Shown: positions 5,982-7,085 of the stretch, one piece after another
How positions within the stretch are numbered: position 1 is the first letter of the stretch
Layout of the letters: each line of letters begins with the position of its first letter
Notes under the pieces: model-generated
What the model was told of the DNA's origin: nothing
Databases searched by the model: none
What the model saw: only the letters and a program-made list of their open reading frames with translations
Assembly (NCBI GenBank): GCA_937891125.1
Contig: CALAEZ010000013.1
Location: 1 to 7,085 of the forward strand
From: an uncultured Treponema sp.
Lineage (GTDB): Bacteria > Spirochaetota > Spirochaetia > Treponematales > Treponemataceae
DNA: 7,085 bases
Direction of reading: 5' to 3'
Translations under genes and position numbers: made by a program

Positions 5982-6928
5982 AAACACGAAAAATCGTTTT
6001 ATCAACACTAGTCGCAGTCTTACTCTGCGTATACATTGTGCAGCTGATTGTTTCCAGCCGCTCGCCTATTAAGACCTTTGAGCTTAAAGCAAGCGAAGCA
6101 GATGCACTTGACCAGATTACGCTTGTATCGAGCACAAACGGCGCCATTACGCTAAACAAGCATGGAGAGGACTGGACGGTAAGCGAGCAGGCTTACAAGA
6201 CCAGCGAAAGCTACATTGACGACATACTTGAAAGCATAAAAAGCGTCCGCACGCTCGGCACCGTCTCCCGCTCTGCAAGCGAAGAAACGCTCCAGCGCTT
6301 CGGCTTAGACAACAACACCGCCATCACCGTCACTGCATTCAAGGCAGGTGAAGCAGTCCGCACGCTGTACATCGGAAAAGCTGCCAGCACTGGTGACCAG
6401 ACCTACCTGCGTTTAGACGGCAAAAACGACATTTTCCTTGCAAGCGGCAGCCTGCGCGACACGTTCGGCCGCTCTGAAGACAGCCTGCGCTCAAAGGAAG
6501 TCTACGCACTTTCGAGCGACGAGCTGACCACGATTGATGTGCACGGCAAAAAAAGCTCGTTTACGGCGCATCGCGCAATCGGCGAAAACGGCGAGGTCTG
6601 GAGCATTGACGGCGACGAAAACGCAGATTCCAGCAAGATTGCAAGCTGGGCAAAGCAGCTGCTGACCATGAGCGCGCAAAGCTGGGCGCTTCCTGACGCC
6701 ACCATGCCAGCAGAAAGCGAAAGCCGCATTGAGTTTACCGTCGGCGCAAAGCGCGTTTCGCTCACCATGGCAAAAATTGCCGGCAGCAAGGACGCAGCAG
6801 AGGACGGCGCCGCTTCAAGCACTGATGACAAATACATCTGCTCATCAAGCGAAACGCCGTATCTTTTCTACGTGACCAAAACGGTTGCTGACCGTCTTTC
6901 AAAAGACAGCAAGGATTTTGAAAAATAA
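5978..6928 (+). CDS. DUF4340 domain-containing membrane-anchored protein
   Basis: This is the last gene of the operon. The protein has 316 residues. The N-terminus, MKTRKIV, precedes a single hydrophobic helix (about 7-27) without a lipobox, so it should be an anchored protein with its domain outside the cytoplasmic membrane. The body is the DUF4340 pattern: repeated beta-rich segments such as ITLNKHGEDWTVSE, a helix region with SYIDDILESIKSVRTLGTVS, then FGLDNNTAITVTAF and TLYIGKAASTGDQTYLRL, followed by a second, similar half from about residue 180 (LTTIDVHGKK, VWSIDG, ARIEFTVG-like strands). A small acidic and serine-rich insert (about 270-285) interrupts the C-terminal part. DUF4340 genes regularly sit beside GldG-type auxiliary genes, and the 4-nt overlap here supports a shared complex. 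Its biochemical role is unknown. Length is typical, and nothing suggests truncation. Confidence 0.9.
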   Translation: MKTRKIVLSTLVAVLLCVYIVQLIVSSRSPIKTFELKASEADALDQITLVSSTNGAITLNKHGEDWTVSEQAYKTSESYIDDILESIKSVRTLGTVSRSASEETLQRFGLDNNTAITVTAFKAGEAVRTLYIGKAASTGDQTYLRLDGKNDIFLASGSLRDTFGRSEDSLRSKEVYALSSDELTTIDVHGKKSSFTAHRAIGENGEVWSIDGDENADSSKIASWAKQLLTMSAQSWALPDATMPAESESRIEFTVGAKRVSLTMAKIAGSKDAAEDGAASSTDDKYICSSSETPYLFYVTKTVADRLSKDSKDFEK

Positions 6929-6934
6929 GCAATC

Positions 6935-6957
6935 GGGTGCGAGCGCTTTGCGCGCCC
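6935..6957 (+). other. Small hairpin just after the operon stop
   Basis: GGGTGCG (6935-6941) can pair with CGCGCCC (6951-6957) through seven pairs, including one U-G, around a 9-nt loop. It precedes the main terminator by 11 nt and has no T-run. It may help stabilise the 3' end of the mRNA. This is weakly supported. Confidence 0.35.
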
Positions 6958-6968
6958 CTGCATCTCAC

Positions 6969-6998
6969 GCCCGCGTCAGTTTTGGCGCGGGCTTTTTT
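6969..6998 (+). terminator. Intrinsic (Rho-independent) terminator of the ABC operon
   Basis: GCCCGCGTCA (6969-6978) pairs with TGGCGCGGGC (6983-6992) through ten pairs, with one U-G, around the 4-nt loop GTTT. Six T residues follow directly (6993-6998). It lies 40 nt after the DUF4340 stop, which fits the end of the operon. Confidence 0.93.
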
Positions 6999-7085
6999 CA
7001 GGACAACCTGCATTATACCATTTTTTAGTGCAAAAATGGCTACCAGTCGCAGACTCGTCTTTGCGAAACCGCGCTCTCGCCTGCT

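Noticed and set aside
6762..7013. Minus-strand open frame over the end of the DUF4340 gene and the terminator
   Set aside because: It crosses the terminator hairpin and the coding end of the clear plus-strand gene. It has no ribosome binding site, and its product is Arg/Cys-rich with no recognisable pattern.

Overview
The window looks like chromosomal DNA from a spirochete, most likely Treponema. The clue is the combination of a GldA/GldF/GldG-like ABC operon ending in a DUF4340 gene, a methyl-accepting chemotaxis protein (MCP), and an AAA-ATPase-like/PD-(D/E)XK protein of the kind that is multicopy in gut and rumen treponemes. The assignment rests on remembered family distribution, not on a search. 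All recognisable genes lie on the + strand.

Region 1 (1-1887) is rearranged. It opens inside an AAA-ATPase-like/PDDEXK_9 gene that appears to have lost about 110-130 internal codons at a short ATTGAA-type repeat (about 425-436). That gene then loses its normal C-terminus near 555-568, where the sequence passes, in a different reading frame, into the last residues of an MCP sensor (Cache) domain. From there the MCP runs intact through TM2, HAMP and the signalling hairpin to its stop at 1887. The MCP has therefore lost its TM1 and almost all of its sensor, and its first possible start (613) has no visible ribosome binding site. GC content also steps inside the MCP, from about 39% at 601-900 to about 54% at 1261-1500.

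Region 2 (1888-2154) is intergenic. It holds a GC-rich palindromic repeat (1951-2020) with a perfect 15-bp inverted repeat, resembling REP/MITE-like GGCAGG elements. It is followed by a good sigma-70-type promoter (TTGCGG, 17 bp, TATAAT) and a Shine-Dalgarno sequence.

Region 3 (2155-6928) is a compact four-gene operon: ABC ATPase, six-TM ABC-2 permease, GldG-like auxiliary membrane protein and a DUF4340 membrane-anchored protein. The junctions are a 1-nt overlap, a 12-nt gap and a 4-nt overlap, each with its own ribosome binding site. The genes very probably make one envelope complex: an ATPase driving a membrane permease, plus two proteins with large domains predicted outside the cytoplasmic membrane. 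The substrate is unknown. A strong intrinsic terminator at 6969-6998 closes the operon. The last ~85 bases hold no gene that I can support.

The most interesting points are the double rearrangement at the left end, the palindromic repeat in front of the operon, and the Gld-type transporter in what looks like a non-gliding organism. I found no CRISPR array, tRNA, rRNA or transposase gene.
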